Below are positions 13,901 through 25,900 of a stretch of DNA of 64,000 nt, in pieces. Each line of letters starts with the position of its first letter. Positions within the stretch are counted from its first letter, which is position 1. The DNA comes from Acanthochromis polyacanthus (taxonomy: Eukaryota > Chordata > Actinopteri > Pomacentridae), in NCBI RefSeq assembly GCF_021347895.1, contig NC_067113.1, positions 44,803,474 to 44,867,473 of the forward strand, read 5' to 3'. The notes under the pieces are model-generated. The model ran no database searches. It worked only from the letters and a program-made list of their open reading frames with translations, and had not been told where the DNA came from. Position numbers and translations under genes: made by a program.

Positions 13901-16900
13901 CAACAATTGGAGTTTCTCACTGTCCTAAATTCAAACTTGGATGTTGACGTGAACTTTATTTACAGCTCAGAAACTTGTGCAGAAAGTTCAGAAACAGGAC
14001 CGCTGATATGACATGAATGTTCATTGTGGCCCAACATCAGTGTGGGAACAAATCAATCATCAGCAAAGCAGTCAGGTTCAAAAATGTGGTGGGAAAGCTG
14101 CACAGTAAATCCATCCATCCATTTTCTACCGCTTATCTGGGTGTGGGTTGCAGGGGCAGCAGCCACATCTTCTGACACATTCCAAAGCCGCACAACAGAC
14201 ATAATCTCAGGGGTATTTTCCTGGCTGAACATGCCCGAACACCTCACCTGAGAAGGATCATAATTAGATTAGATGTAAATACGTAGTCTATACATGTATT
14301 GTGCATGCATATATATTTTAATTCACATAAAAAAAACAAAACAAGATGTAAAATTTAGAATTTTGCATTTTATGTGCTGCCTTTGGATTGGGTGTCCACA
14401 TGCTTTGGGCCAAAATTTGGCATTGCAGTTGACAATGACATTTTAGTTTGAACTTGAAAATAAATTAACTGAAATTCTGTGATCCCAGTTAACCCTCTGA
14501 GCCCAAAATTCTACCTATCTGTTTGAAAGGCATGTTGTCTTTATGAAAAAATCCACTTATCATGACAGAAACTGTAAAAATAGAAAGAATTTTCAACTTT
14601 ACGAAGGTCCCTGAACTTCTCATGTGCGGCATGCTATTTGGTTGGTAAACTTAACCAAATCTCAGCTTAAAATTTGATATATGATATGACTATAATTTAA
14701 ATATCTCAATTCAGAAAAACTGTGAAGCCATTAGTGACTCAGCTACGACCAACAGTTATGTAAAAAAAAGAAATCTGGGACTTGTAGGATGAACTGCAGG
14801 CGGTGTCCACCAAGTGCAGACAGAAGACAAGTATGGAAACAAGAATCAATAGATAAATAATGAAATAAATTCTGATTTATGACATTGTAGCTGTGTCATA
14901 CTGCACTTCCTCTCTACTTCTGGTCATGGTTGTGCAGGACTTTATATTGCAGTGAAAAATACGCCCACAGTGAGAAAAACTGGTAGTGGAGACATAAAAC
15001 ACCTGGAAATTGCTTTGAGTTCAGGAGGTTAAATACTGATTTAAAGGATCATTCAGTCTGTCATGAGAAATCATGGAGATATTTCAAAAGCAGAAAGTCC
15101 TGCAGCCTTCCAGAAAGACAGCAGTTAACATCCTGTCATTCAAAATCAAAGAGCAGGAGCAGAAGATAAACAACAGCCTGGATTGTTTATCAGTTGGCGT
15201 CCACATTGACGTCCTCTTTTGCTAGTTTCAGAAATTCTGCACAATGCACCAAATGTGTGTTTTCCCTCCACTGACATTAACTGTAGAAAAAGAGGAAGTG
15301 GCTGCATAGAAAAGCAGTTCATTGTAAAACGCAATCGAGTGTCGCAGATTGTTGATATACAACAGTTTAACAGCTCCTTAAGGTGGATTTTTCCTTTAAC
15401 AAGAGCTGATATATGGAGCGCTTAAAATCCATCGTGAAATGCTGACAACCGATTATTTCCCTCCATAGTCATCTTTTAAGGTGAAGTTCCTGTTACGCTT
15501 CAGATGAGTCGACACTTTAAAAAAAAGGGCATCTTAAGGTCCCTGTCCTGCATCTTTTTTCTTTTTTTTTTTTTTACTGTGTGCTGTTTGATGGACAATT
15601 TCATATCCTCCAGTTTTCCTGTGCTCAGCATAGTTTTTAAAGAGCAGATAGCTTCAATTTAATGGAGTTCAGTGGAGATGCTAGCAGTCTCTCAGCTATT
15701 CTTAGAATGACCCAGTCCTCTGCTCTGTCTCCTTGTTCTTTCCATCACTTCTTCCATTTTACCCCCTTTCTCTCTTGTCTACTCTGTCTCGTTTTTACTC
15801 TCTGCTCACCTCCTTGTCTCCTTTTCGCTTCCCTTGTTTTCCTCCCAGAAGGACATAAACTGTCTGTCATTTTTTTTCAAACCTTCCTCATCCTCTGCAT
15901 CCTTTTCCTCTCCTCGCTCCTCCTCGCTTAAATCAATTTTGCGACACTGTAGTCGAGGGAAAATTCGAGGGTGAACTCAATTTGACCCTGCTGAATGCGC
16001 TGCAAAGTATGCTTAAAACACACAAACACAAAGTTGCACTCCAAGTCGCACGCACATTCACGCATGGAAAATAATCTATTTCCCCCCCCTTTCTCTTGTA
16101 TTTTACATTGCAGACGGTTGACAAGCTCCGAGATCACCTCAACAGACACCTGCCTCGGCTGGGGAAGAAGAAGATCGACTCGCTGGTTGTCAACTACGTA
16201 GCCAAACTGGTTGGTACACTGGGTGTGTGTGTGTGTGTGTCAGTCACAGATAAAGCAAGGTCGAGGAGCTCGGTGTATATCTTTCTGCTGCCCTTTTTAA
16301 AGCCGCGCAGCTCTTAAAGTTATATTTACTGATGTTTTGCCTTAGCAGAGGTTAAGTGACAGGCAGTGAGTTTTCCACTTTAACTAAATGGTTTGACACA
16401 ACACTTTATGGAGGTTACTGGAAACCGTCGGGTCTTTCAGTGTTCCAAAGCAAACATCACTTCTCTTATTAAGGCATGTATCCTAGACCCATCAAGACTT
16501 TTTTTTCTTTTGTATATTTGTGTCTCCGCTAAAGTGGATGAAAGCAGCCGCTATGTCCCAGCACCGAGGGAAAAAAAGGGGACTGACAAATGTTGATGCG
16601 GTGCCGCTTTGCACATTACTGACAACTGTTGATTAGTGGAGTAACATGAAGCCACTGAAAAATACAGAATGATCAGAACTCCACAACGTACCTTTAGGGG
16701 CGGCAATTAGAGACCTTTTCTGTCCTGGGTTTTGCCTCTCAGGCTCTATACGGCTAGCAGTCTTCCCTAATTTAATCTGTTGGGGATCCACGTAACTAGA
16801 AAGAAAAACTGCAGTAATTACTTCCACCAGTGGAAAGTACATTTAGTCAAGTACTGTACAGTTGTGAGGTACTTGCACTGTAGTTTAATATTTCTATTTT

Positions 16901-19900
16901 ATCGCTCAAGTGCTTTATACTTCCCGTCCACCACATTTCATTTGGAAAATATTGTATTTTTACTACATTTATCTGACATCTTCAGTTCGTTTTAGGATGA
17001 AAATTTTAAACAAAGCTTTAAAAATACAACACATTTATAAATATGAACCTTTTTGGTCTCCGACATCTCACACAAAGCTGTTGAGTGTTGAGCAGTGAGA
17101 GTGCCAAACTGCAAAAATAAATCTATAAAATAATAATGAAATACAAGTGGAAATATAAAGAAGAATAAATAAAATGAAAAATAAGTAATGGGGCTATATA
17201 AAGCAGTATTCATCCAAAAATGAATCCAGACACCTGCCGAGGCAGGTGTCTGCTAATAAAAGTAAAAATATAAAGACGAATGCATAAAAAATAAAAAAGA
17301 AGAAATGTCCTGAGAAATAAAAAAAAATAACGTGGGAATATAAACCAATATTATTAAAAAAATGCAGAAATATAAAGACAAATTAATAAAATAAAAAGAA
17401 ATGTGCTTATAAATAAAATAAAAAATACATAATGTGGCAATATAAACGAATATTAATAAAAAATGCAGAAATATACAAACATACATTACATTATAGTGTT
17501 ATACTGTTTTATAAAGACAAATGAATAAAATAATAAAAAAGAAGAAATGTACTTATAAATAAAATAAAAAATAAAGTGGCACTATAAACCAATAATAATT
17601 TATTTACAAGCACATTCTTCTTGTTTATTATTTTATTTATTTGTCTTTATATTTCTGCTTTTATTAGCCCTTTCTTTTATGGATTCATTTTTGATAAATA
17701 TTGTTTTACAGAGCAGCATTATTTATTTTTCATTTGATTTGTCCTCCTTTATATTTCCACTTTTATTTTATTATTCTTTTAGAGATTTATTTTTGTAATT
17801 TGGCGCATTTCAGATGTCAAGAATTGTTAAATGCGCCAACAAATAGTTTTTCTTCTCTCTAACATTCTCATTTTGTTTAGTTTGAGTAAATATCCACATA
17901 ATCTAGAATCTCACTAAAAATGAAAGCTAAGAAAAGAAGTGAAAACAGAATTATGTGTCAAAACTTTGCTCTTTCTTCCTTCTCTCTCATTAATCCTCTG
18001 AACAAAAATGCAGATGTTTCACTAATAATAATCCAATAATGCCATTTATAATAATAAATCAGTCAGAGCTAACCAATTATTTAACTTTAAGACTTTAGCA
18101 ATCTTGTGTTGCTAATATTCATGTACTTTTTACTAAAGTAGCAGGACTTTTTCTTGTAATGGAGTATTTGTGCTGCTGTGTCAATATTTTAACTCACGTA
18201 AAGGAAATAATGGAATGTTTGCTACCTTGTCTTTATGGTTTGGTGTAGTAAACAAAAAAAAAATCACTTAAATATTCTATTTTCAGTCAGTAGTCTCTTA
18301 AAAGATGCTGGAATCAAACATTAGTCACAATAAAGAGCAAAACTAAAACTGTCATTAGAACTCCATTAAGGAAACTGAGCTGGATTTTAATGAGAATTAA
18401 TGCATTATGGGATTAGTTTGGACACTTTCAGTAATACAGAAACACTGTGTGTGTAAATTGTGGTTTTTAAAGTGTCATTTTCTTGGATGGATCAAAGTCA
18501 TTAGACATAATGTGTTAATTATTCTGCATTAGCTGTGCTGGTTGGCAGATTTTATTACCTCTGGAAAGAGCCAGACTTGTTATTTCCCTCCCGTTTCCAG
18601 TTCATGCTAAGCTAAGCTAGCAGACAATATCAATCTTTTCCCTCTCACTTCCCATTAGAGAGATGTATTGCGTTTCAAATTTCACTGTGACTGTCGCTAA
18701 AGAAAAATACAAACAAAAAATTTCATTATAAGTTCTCGACGTGCTCTTTACCGCTGGTTCAGGTGGGATCTGCATAACCGAGTGCAAAGACGAACCGAGC
18801 CTCTGCTTAAGCACCCTGTGGAGGTTCTCGGTTTTGTAAAGTCAGTTTTTAGTATTCCTGGGAGGTAAATCCCTCCACAGTTAGGAGCCACTGAAAGCAG
18901 ACATACAGCATATATCAACACAACAGTATTAAATCAGGCCAAGGGTAAGGGTGGAATTGAATAGAAAGCAGGATGCACCACGTTTTGGGACTTTATGGAA
19001 TTGCAAATGACAGAGTAAAAAAAGAAAAGAGCAGAGAAATCCTCCCCTGCTCGCTGTCGGATCGGTCGGCGGCTCAGCTCGGTACGACAGACTCATGAGT
19101 TTTAACCTGCGCCTTCAGACTCCGGATGAAACTATTTTATTCAGCTGAGCGAAAGTGAAAAAGTTTCTCATCCGGGGAGACAGACTTATTTAAAACATCC
19201 TCACACAAGGAGCCGCGAGAAGCAGCCTTAAGGGACGTTTTACTTAAAGAAGAGTCGAGCGGCTGCCCGGGTGATGTGCTTCCACCTCGAGCTGACTCAT
19301 GCTTTAAAAACTCAGGGTGGTACTCTTTCAAAGAGCGCTGACGTCCACTCTACAAATAAAGAACATCTCTCCCTCTTGTTGCTGCTTATTGAGACTAATG
19401 GTTGCGTTGACACGGGGGAGAAGTTGGGGGTGAAATAGATTGTAGCTTTTAAGAGCCAGGAAACCTCTGCTATGATAGATTGCAGCTCTGCAGTACATTA
19501 TTGTCATAGTTATTTATTTCCCGTCCCTGTTGCTAAAGACATTTGAGATACGTTTCTTTTTATATCCCAGCCAATGTCAAGGCAAAGAACAACTAACTCA
19601 CAGCTGAATATGAATAACCAAAAAGTAACGCAATGAACTGAAAATCGCCTGCAATATTCTTATTTATGCAGCATAGAAGTTGTTTTATACCCAAGGTTAC
19701 TAAACTTTTTGTAAACACGGAGGAAATCCAGTCTTTTGTTGAACCGAGGCTCATTAAGGCAAATTGCTGATTCTTGGATTTTATTCTAACGAAAAGCCAC
19801 GTAGGGATTTCTGAATCTGTGGCTTTAAATCGCTTGTTTTTTTGCCTTGTATTTGACCGTTTTTCAGCACAAAAACACGACTTATTTCTGCTTTTTACGT

Positions 19901-22900
19901 GATTACAGCAGCAAAGGGATGTAAGAAATTCAGCTTTGAATTATTCATTTTGTTTGATAAGTTGTCACCTTTTTTTCTCCAAACACTGAATATGTAACTT
20001 TGGGGGGGAAGAGCTGTTAAAATACACGAAACAATCAGTTTCAAATGCTGAAGAACAGCACTTTTGGAGTATTGCGCTTTTAGTGTAGTGTTTACAGAGC
20101 TGACAGAATACAAAATAAAAATGGAGAAAAAATACTTCCAAAGGAAAGAAGAACAACAACAAAAGGAGTACAAATATTAAGAGTAATTGCAAATGTAATA
20201 TATCAGATAATAAAGGAAAAATATCACTAAAGAAACAAGCTAAATGAAAAAAAATAACAAATTCAGTCTAAGGAGGAAACAAACTCACACTATGGAGGAA
20301 AAAGCTGCACTTTGCTATAATATATAACAGAAAAATATTCCCAAATCTGCTCTCTACCCTCTCAGAAACATCTCCAGATGTCAATCCTCACTCTCAGAAT
20401 CGTCATTTCCTACAGTGGAGGCTTCTTCGAGCAATATGCCCCTCATTCACCTTTACTAGTTCCACATCTTGTTCAAAATCCTCCTCTTCACCTCTACATT
20501 GTGCCTTTTATGCCCTCGACCCTCAAAACCCGTCAGACCTCCTCCATCCTCCACACCTGTCTGCAGTCGGTGGCAACAAAACCTTCAAACTCTCCAGACA
20601 GAAATCCACAATGCTGCTTCTATCATGACTTTAAAACAAAACAACTCCTCACCTGTTCATCAAGGCCGATGGTCCTAAACTAATGCTGTCTGTCCAGCAA
20701 GCAGTGACACGATCGTTTTCTGTTCTTGTGCTCTCGTACACTTACAGTGGCCTTGTGTCCTTTAAAAAGTGATATATAACTGCAAGCTAGTATTTTGATT
20801 TTTGTTGCTGTTATTGCGGTTTTGTTGTTTTTTTTCCTGTTTTTGTCAGTTTTGATACTGATGTTATTGATACTATTTTTTGTTATTGCTCTTGTTTTTA
20901 TTGTTTTCGGTTGCTGTTTTATTTTTAGTATTATTGCTCTTATTTTTGTTATTGTTGCCATTTTTGTTTTTGTTATGATTAATAATGTTATTGCTCTTGT
21001 TATTGTTATTGATGTTGATATTATTGTTTTTTGTTATTAATGTTGTTGGTCTTGTTTTTGTTATTGTTTTTATTATTGCTCTTGTTGCCATTGTCGTTTT
21101 GTTGTTAACACTGGTATTGCTATTATGGTTGTCGTTTTTGTTCTTCATATTGTTGTTCTTACTTGTTTTCTTGTTTGTTTTTTAACACCACTTTTAACAG
21201 TGTTACTAATGATATTACTGACTGTGGTAATAAGAGATGCAGGATTTTAGGGGAGTACTGTTCCTCCATTTGGCTCAGACGGTATGCAAATAAGAATCTT
21301 TTAAAAGAACTTTTACTTTGTATGAAACTTCAGAAAGCTTAAAAAAATCAAAAGCCCAGAGGATCCTATTATAATGTTTGTCTTGAACACCTCTTTTACT
21401 TTTGGGCTCGTCTGTTACATAAGTGAAACTAATTGAAATTCCCACCCTGAGGTCAGTGGAGGATGTTGCTGCTGGCATTCGGAGGGTTTCCCACCGCTGT
21501 GCAGGATGTGGACGAGGCACATCGACTTCCTGTTTTGCACAGGAGAGGACAGCATGGTCATGGGTGGAAAGAAGAAGAAGAAGTGTGGGTGATTTAGCGG
21601 CGGCTGGCACGTTCCCGACGGGTCAAGTGCATTCGAATGATCCCGAGTTGCGTACAAATGTGTGGTGAAACGACGTGGGCGAGGGTGCGAAACGTGCGTT
21701 CACATCCTGATGAGCTCGTTCTGTGGAAATGAAAATGGGAAGTAGGAAAATAAAAAAAAAAGAGGGAAGGAAGGTGACTGATGCTGTCGAGAACATCCTC
21801 ATCACAGGGAAATGTGTCTAAATTGCATGTTTTCTGGTGTGTCAGATGAAACGTTTGCAACATTTCCATTCTGAGGGAAATTTCCATTTCGAGGAAAGCG
21901 TTTCATTTAAATCTAGTCGAGCATCTCCCGCTCAAAGCGCTAACAAGGCGTGTGTTTGTGTGTTTAGCTGGAGCTCATCAGACACATGCTGGAGTCGGCC
22001 TGGCTGAAGTACAAACTCGGCCCTCGTGCTTTGAGCTTGTGAGTTGCCTTTGTTTCCTCTCAACTTTTCCAACTGACAGAGCTGAAGTGCTGACAGAACG
22101 TGTGTGTTCATCTTCACGCATGTGCTCACGTTACATAACTTTTCTCTTCGAATATTTCGTGTGTGTTGCAGGACTCAGCAGGGCAGTCCGTCTGAGTGGT
22201 CGGTGTTTCACTTCATGTTTCGGATCCTGGAATCCACCCGGGGTCTCTGCCTGCCCCTCCCACCCGGTACCACACACACCTCAGCTTTTAGTTGTTATAA
22301 TCCAGCCTGTCTCCGTCTCACAATGTGTGTTTGCATTAGCGATGTGCAGACATGTGTGAAGGCAGAACACATTTAGAATAATTTGAATTAATTTTACAGC
22401 GTTCCTGGACACAAACCCACATTTCCTTAACTTTCGCCATTTTTGAGCGAAAGTTTGTGGGTTAAAAATCATCCAGGAACGAGAGCGGTAATGAGAAATG
22501 GCCCATAGCAAGGCAGCACACCTTAAACACTGATCCTGCTGGTGTAAATGAGTGTAAATGTGAGGGTGAAGGTGTAACACAGCAGGCATACTGAGTGTGT
22601 TTCCCTTTGGTGAATATAAAGGAATGAAAAATCCTTCAGAAGTTGTGCAGTGAGGAGCATGCTTGTGTAGGCGAATTTATATTTTTTATGTGTTATTTTT
22701 TTTTTGCTATCAACATGGCCTTTTGACCTATGCACAGACTAAATATGAAACTTTATTGCTAATTGGCAGTTTGTATGCTAACATGGTAGTAACACAGTAT
22801 GTGGGAACATATCGACTGAAATCTGAGAACATTTTCTTCTTTTTTAACTTTTTCTTTTCCTGTCTTGTTTTCAGGAACATCAAAAGCTAATGGCTCTTCT

Positions 22901-25900
22901 TTTCATCTTTTTTCCCTCCCTCTCTCTCCAGGATATCACACCCTGTTTGCTGTGTTTGCTGTGCGTTGCCTCCCTCATCACACCTTTCTACAGTACATCG
23001 ATCACGGTTTCCTGCAGCTCACCGAAACCTTTGTGTCTCGTCTCATGACAGGTACAGCAGCACGCATTCAAGCTGAGAAAAGCTAATCGTACACATGTAA
23101 CACCATTCAGAAATAGTGTTTTTAAAGAGACAATCCTGATCCCCAGAGGATGAATTCCCCTGACTTTGCTGATCCATTGACATTTGCTATTGGGACTGGC
23201 CCAAGTTTATGGGCTCCGGATATTCGGCCCCGATTAATGACGAATATCCGAATATTTGCTTCGGTTTGTAACGTCCACCAGGGGGGCGAATGTTAGGATA
23301 GGTTCATATCGTCACGTCCGATGGGGGGACCCGTTCGGCAAATTGACGGGACGAATACAGATCTCATGACATCATCTAATAAATATTCGGATACCACCGT
23401 CACGAACAGATATTCGGGTCCAGCCCTAACTGCATCCCCATGAGGTTGTACTTTTCAGTAAAATGTCTCAAGATAAATGGAACAGATTGAATGGAATAAA
23501 TTTGGTACATTCATGGTCTGCTTCAGCAACATACTTAACAAGTGTAGTGAGCTAAACTACCAGTTGCTTCACATTAGAGAGCCATACTTTTAGTACATAC
23601 TTTTCTTAATCATGCTTTCTTTCATCAAATACGAATTTTTTTGACGAAACAATTCTTTTTGTTTTAGCTGACAAAATTGGTCAGAAGTGGCAGCAAAAGA
23701 GGCATTATGTTTTCAGTTTGTCCATCTGTCCGTCTGAGTTATTCTCATAATCTCAATAGATCTAGTACACATGTCAGATGAGGTGTTTAGAATTTGATAG
23801 TCAAAGGTCCCAGACCTCACAACACAACGTGTTTGACCATAACTCAGCCTCATTATAACAAAACTTGACGCAAACAGGATTTAATTATGAAGTGATGATA
23901 CTTGATACCCAAAAGGTCTAAGGTCAGCTTCTCTGTTGCATCATAATGTTCAGCAGAAACACTTTTCTGACTGTTATTCAACACTATAAGTCAGGAACAG
24001 AAGGGGAGGTTGTGACTTTATTTCACTTTTGATTTGATACTGAATTAACCCTGAAACCGAGTTGGCTGTGTGTATATATATTGTGCTGCTGGGATAAAGA
24101 TAAGCAAGAATCATCATGTTTTTGAACTTATTGCTTCTTTGCAGTAACATCCATATTTCAAACACTGTCGATTGTAATGGTTAAAACTTTTTGTTCCATC
24201 AGAATCCGCTTTATTGGCCAAACGTGAAAACGTACGAGAAATTTAACTCTGAAGAGTTGAAGTTAACTGAAAGAAAAATGATTCCAAGTCTGGAATCTGG
24301 TCAGACATGATTGTTAACTGCATTCGGTCTGGTTGGCGGAGACATTCAGCCTTTCTGACCTGCTCAGCGTCTATGGCTATAAGATAAAGAAGTGAGGAGA
24401 CTTCACTAGAGCGAAGCAGAAAGACACTAATCTCTCCTGTTGTGCTCAAGCCGTGACCCTGTTGCTGTTTGTGTGAAAACCATCAGCTTGTTAGTGTGAA
24501 GTCTAGTGGTCTGTAGTGTTGATGTGTATTTGAGGAGATTTATTGTTAACAAGAAGTTGGATTCTTAAGCTCAGTTGTGGCATATTCTCTGAGTCAGAAA
24601 CCAACAAAGGCCACTGGCAGCAACTGTGATGAACAGATTAATACGTGTAAACAGCTCGTATATGGAGCCCTAGAGTTCATATTATAGATAATTGGTTAAA
24701 ACTAGAACTGTGTTGCAATTTTCATTTTAACTTTATTGGAGTGACTGTTAATTTTTAATTTTATAATGACACTTCTTCCCATATTCTACTAATTCTGTGA
24801 ATTAATTCAGTTTTATCCTAACAGGAAGTGACAACAAGTGTGAATTTTCACTTCACTCTCCTGCTTCACGAACTGAAAGCATTTTGTTTCTACAATTATT
24901 TTGTTTTGCAGGACCTTTCTGAATCTGTTCCGCCACCGCCCATGAGTTACTCTGACTAAACCCAGCTGTGAGCCATAAATTTACTTTGTGGGACAACAGC
25001 AACGCACTCACCAATCGGTGATATGGTTCGAGTGAGCATCATTTAGTCACATTTCTAGTAAAACATTGTGCGTATTCCAAACTTCCTCAGAGTTAGCATG
25101 CAGTGGGAGTTTTTACTCTTCACTCAGTTGTGCCTAATTAACCAGCTAGCGGCCTTGAAAGCTAATAAAGCTAAGTAGGATGAAGCTAATCACTGTAGCA
25201 TGTGTTACAACCCAAATGAAGGCAGTTTTTGTGGACACAAGATCCACAAAAACAAAAGTGAGATTTTTGAATGTGGTTCAGATGCAAAAAAAAAAGAACT
25301 AAACGGGTATGAAAAGTGCAGGGAAAAGGCAGACCAAAAATACTGGCTGAGCACAGGTGAGGAACAGATACACAGAGGAAGAGCAGAGCCAAACTGACTG
25401 AGGGAGGCACTGCAGTATATATCCACAGGGACTAATGGACTAATTGAACACAGGTGAATCTAGTGAAGGTGGTGCAGGCAGTCACAAAGGAGAGAAAACA
25501 TGAAAAGAGCTAGAAAAACCAACATCAGTGCTACTTTTGGCACATGATTTTGAGGTCATTCTCCTCCTTTGACAAAAATGTGCATTAGTTTGATTTTTGT
25601 TAGTCACTGAAACCGTTTTTGTCACATTTTCATCAGTGACACTTAAGTCTCATTTTGCTCATCTGAGGCCTCAACTTTCACCTTCTTTTTTTCCAAATGG
25701 TTCTGTTTGTTATTCCCATCTGTGATGAAGCTAGTGGAAAAGGCTGTGTCCACGTCATGTTTTCATTCCCAAACTCTGAACTGCTCCCTCTCTGTTCATT
25801 CAGCTCATCACAGCAACAACATGCTCTTTCCACTGAATAGCAGCAGCTCACTCAGTAGATGAGTCACTCGCTTGTTTACTAAAGTCCTGTTCACTATCGA

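Larger units (their letters stand above)
11345..16113 (+). other. gsap intron with LINE and SINE debris
   Basis: 4.8 kb. Holds the elements listed at 11961-12180, 12333-12665, 12855-13110, 14107-14252 and 14640-15030, then a T-run (about 15558-15577) and a CT-rich stretch (about 15710-15930). Nothing else is recognised. Confidence 0.6.
16210..21967 (+). other. gsap intron with foldback and T-rich repeat
   Basis: 5.8 kb. Holds a GT run at 16223-16240, the foldback 17101-17807, a minus-strand repeat piece at about 18540-18622 and the TTATTG-type simple repeat at 20795-21185. Nothing was recognised in 18623-20790 or 21190-21960. Confidence 0.6.

Noticed and set aside
15662..15931. 89-codon plus-strand frame with a hydrophobic end
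   Set aside because: It lies in a CT-rich intron tract; the many S, L, F and C residues follow from that.
17258..17600. Regularly spaced A-rich units that resemble a CRISPR array at first sight
   Set aside because: Units vary, there are no unique spacers, no cas genes, and the genome is vertebrate; it is the arm of a foldback.
20375..20690. 101-codon plus-strand frame that slightly resembles LINE peptides
   Set aside because: No RT motif could be placed and the resemblance did not hold in any frame.
20680..21185. Long frames of I, L, V or N, K residues on both strands
   Set aside because: Products of the TTATTG simple repeat.
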